From assembly GCA_047605645.1 (NCBI GenBank), contig JASGFJ010000015.1, positions 37,584 through 101,583 of the forward strand: DNA of 64,000 nucleotides. The letters are read 5' to 3'. Positions 63,989 to 64,000 of the stretch are shown piece after piece. A model generated the notes under the pieces. It ran no database searches. It was not told the DNA's origin and worked only from the letters and a program-made list of their open reading frames with translations. A program made the position numbers and the translations under genes. Every line of letters begins with the position of its first letter. The stretch's first letter is position 1. The DNA is from UBA1309 sp047605645. GTDB taxonomy: Bacteria > Bacteroidota > Bacteroidia > Bacteroidales > Dysgonomonadaceae.

Positions 63989-64000
63989 TTTTCAAAAAAA

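Overview
The window comes from a Bacteroidota chromosome, most likely of the order Bacteroidales. Evidence: type IX secretion genes (porU, porV), pyrophosphate-dependent phosphofructokinase, a Bacteroidetes-type topA without zinc fingers, weak or absent Shine-Dalgarno sequences, and many matches to the Bacteroidetes promoter (-33 TTTG or TTG, 19-21 bases, -7 TAnnTTTG). Nearly all genes lie on the + strand. The exception is a Ca2+-type P-type ATPase that runs off the left edge on the - strand. I see no rRNA, tRNA, CRISPR array or intact insertion sequence.

Layout. (1) 1-33.8 kb is conserved housekeeping DNA: GNAT-like protein, gyrA, TPR protein, tkt-rpiB, an FAH-family hydrolase, porU-porV, ispF, mnmD, a GntR-controlled ABC transporter operon, tig, clpP-clpX, recQ-coaD, an S41 protease, topA and pfp. 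(2) 34.4-39.7 kb is a carbohydrate-active pair: a GH105-like unsaturated glycuronyl hydrolase and a very large GH31 glycosidase with FN3, F5/8-type C, dockerin-like and cohesin-like modules. (3) 39.8-63.8 kb is an exopolysaccharide/capsule locus. It has Wza-like and Wzc-like export genes, a 1.2-kb non-coding stretch, then a visibly more AT-rich serotype-type core: Wzx flippase, four or five glycosyltransferases, Wzy polymerase, two polysaccharide pyruvyl transferases, two nitroreductase-family proteins and a beta-helix protein. It closes with a WecG/TagA transferase and the nucleotide-sugar genes ugd, gmd and fcl, which are back to host-like composition.

How the parts work together. gmd and fcl make GDP-L-fucose and ugd makes a UDP-hexuronate (probably UDP-glucuronate). 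The transferases build the repeat unit, the pyruvyl transferases probably add ketal pyruvate, Wzx flips it, Wzy polymerises it, and Wza/Wzc control length and export. No priming phosphoglycosyl transferase (WbaP/WecA type) is visible, so it must lie elsewhere.

Main points for a second look: the nitroreductase + pyruvyl-transferase module occurs twice in one sugar locus, with a shared N-terminal YHx(I/L)EKG motif and both nitroreductase starts overlapping the gene before; a G9 tract in porU in frame with three Gly codons; a ~60-nt leader (46/60 identical by my hand alignment) in front of two unrelated genes (FAH hydrolase and ispF); an 8-bp degenerate tandem repeat before gmd that recurs in shorter form before fcl; a YtrA-like operator at the start site of the ABC operon; and a perfect 12-bp hairpin between clpP and clpX.
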